NCBI GenBank assembly: GCA_016935755.1
Contig: JAFGQI010000035.1
Span: 1 to 43,813 of the forward strand
DNA length: 43,813 nt
Direction: 5' to 3'
Source of the DNA: Anaerolineales bacterium
GTDB taxonomy: Bacteria; Chloroflexota; Anaerolineae; Anaerolineales; UBA4823
The notes below the pieces were generated by a model. That model was not told the DNA's origin. It searched no databases and worked only from the letters and a program-made list of their open reading frames with translations. Shown here piece by piece: positions 43,591 to 43,813 of this stretch. The translations under genes were made by a program, and so were the position numbers. Each line of letters opens with the position of its first letter. The first letter of the stretch is position 1.

Positions 43591-43813
43591 AGATAAACTC
43601 CTGATGGATGGTTTGACAAAAAGGTAGAGGTTTCGAATCAGTATATCATAGGTGGTTAGAATGAGAATAATGCCAATAAACAGGAATTGATTGAGACTAA
43701 TGTCACCTTTTGCATACAAAAGAGGTGCTGTCTGTAAAGAACGAACAGGTAACCCGAAAAACAGCCCAAAGGGGCGAGTTGAGAGAAAAACAACAAAAAC
43801 TGGCGGCATCAGC
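43591..43813. other. Right-edge upstream region of argF
   Basis: These 223 bases hold the argF promoter and no recognisable gene. The frame through it is an extension of argF without homology. Confidence 0.6.
43640..43648 (-). promoter_or_regulatory. Extended -10 promoter for argF
   Basis: TGATATACT on the minus strand, an extended -10, about 50 bases before the argF ATG. No convincing -35 is found at standard spacing. Confidence 0.42.

Noticed and set aside
43591..43809. N-terminal extension of ArgF
   Set aside because: The residues resemble no carbamoyltransferase, and the ATG at 43590 has a good ribosome-binding site.

Overview
This 43.8 kb window of moderately GC-rich bacterial chromosome is densely packed. 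It holds about 38 protein genes, no tRNA, rRNA, CRISPR array or insertion sequence that I could see, and no gap above 300 bases. The gene set suggests an anaerobic member of the Chloroflexota, probably an Anaerolineae-like lineage. The reasons are a tungsten-type aldehyde ferredoxin oxidoreductase, long Thr/Pro-rich linkers in exported proteins, zinc-binding L32 and S18, and tandem c-di-AMP receptor-like proteins. This placement is an inference from gene content, not a phylogeny.

Layout. 1-0.7 kb (+): 3' end of an aldehyde ferredoxin oxidoreductase gene overlapping a MoaD/ThiS-like gene. 0.7-3.1 kb (-): a large lipoprotein with a dyad over its promoter. 9.1-3.2 kb (-): an operon driven by a near-perfect sigma-70 promoter: rpmF, fabD, fabG, asp23-like, nusB, tatA/B, tatC, a CitE-like lyase and a uracil-DNA glycosylase-like gene. 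13.7-9.2 kb (-): ftsY, prfB (with the classical +1 frameshift site) and a GT-C-like membrane protein. 13.8-16.1 kb (+): moaC, a moaD-moaE fusion and a threonine synthase-like gene, all overlapping. 16.1-20.6 kb (+): rnc and smc behind a structured leader, closed by a strong bidirectional terminator. 23.6-20.7 kb (-): rpsF, ssb, rpsR, then a membrane parvulin with a long disordered insert. 23.7-24.3 kb (+): an AMMECR1 protein. 27.3-24.3 kb (-): a six-hairpin glycosidase-like gene and two DarA-like genes. 27.4-31.1 kb (+): a MaoC hydratase and PBP1A. 33.4-31.1 kb (-): a methyltransferase-like protein that appears to have lost its catalytic motif. 43.6-33.5 kb (-): argF, rocD, ald, a CoA-transferase, pyk, and a three-gene ABC-2 exporter whose first gene fuses an extracellular serine peptidase-like hydrolase to a permease-like half.

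How the genes work together. Housekeeping functions (fatty-acid initiation, ribosome, SRP and Tat export, chromosome condensation) are mixed with anaerobic carbon and nitrogen metabolism (tungsten/molybdenum cofactor, ornithine and alanine interconversion, CoA transfer, pyruvate kinase). The most novel-looking items are the hydrolase-permease ABC system (33.5-37.5 kb), the degenerate methyltransferase (31.1-33.4 kb), the glycosidase plus twin c-di-AMP receptor operon (24.3-27.3 kb), and a recurring promoter layout with a -10 box about 6-7 nt before the start codon, implying leaderless mRNAs.
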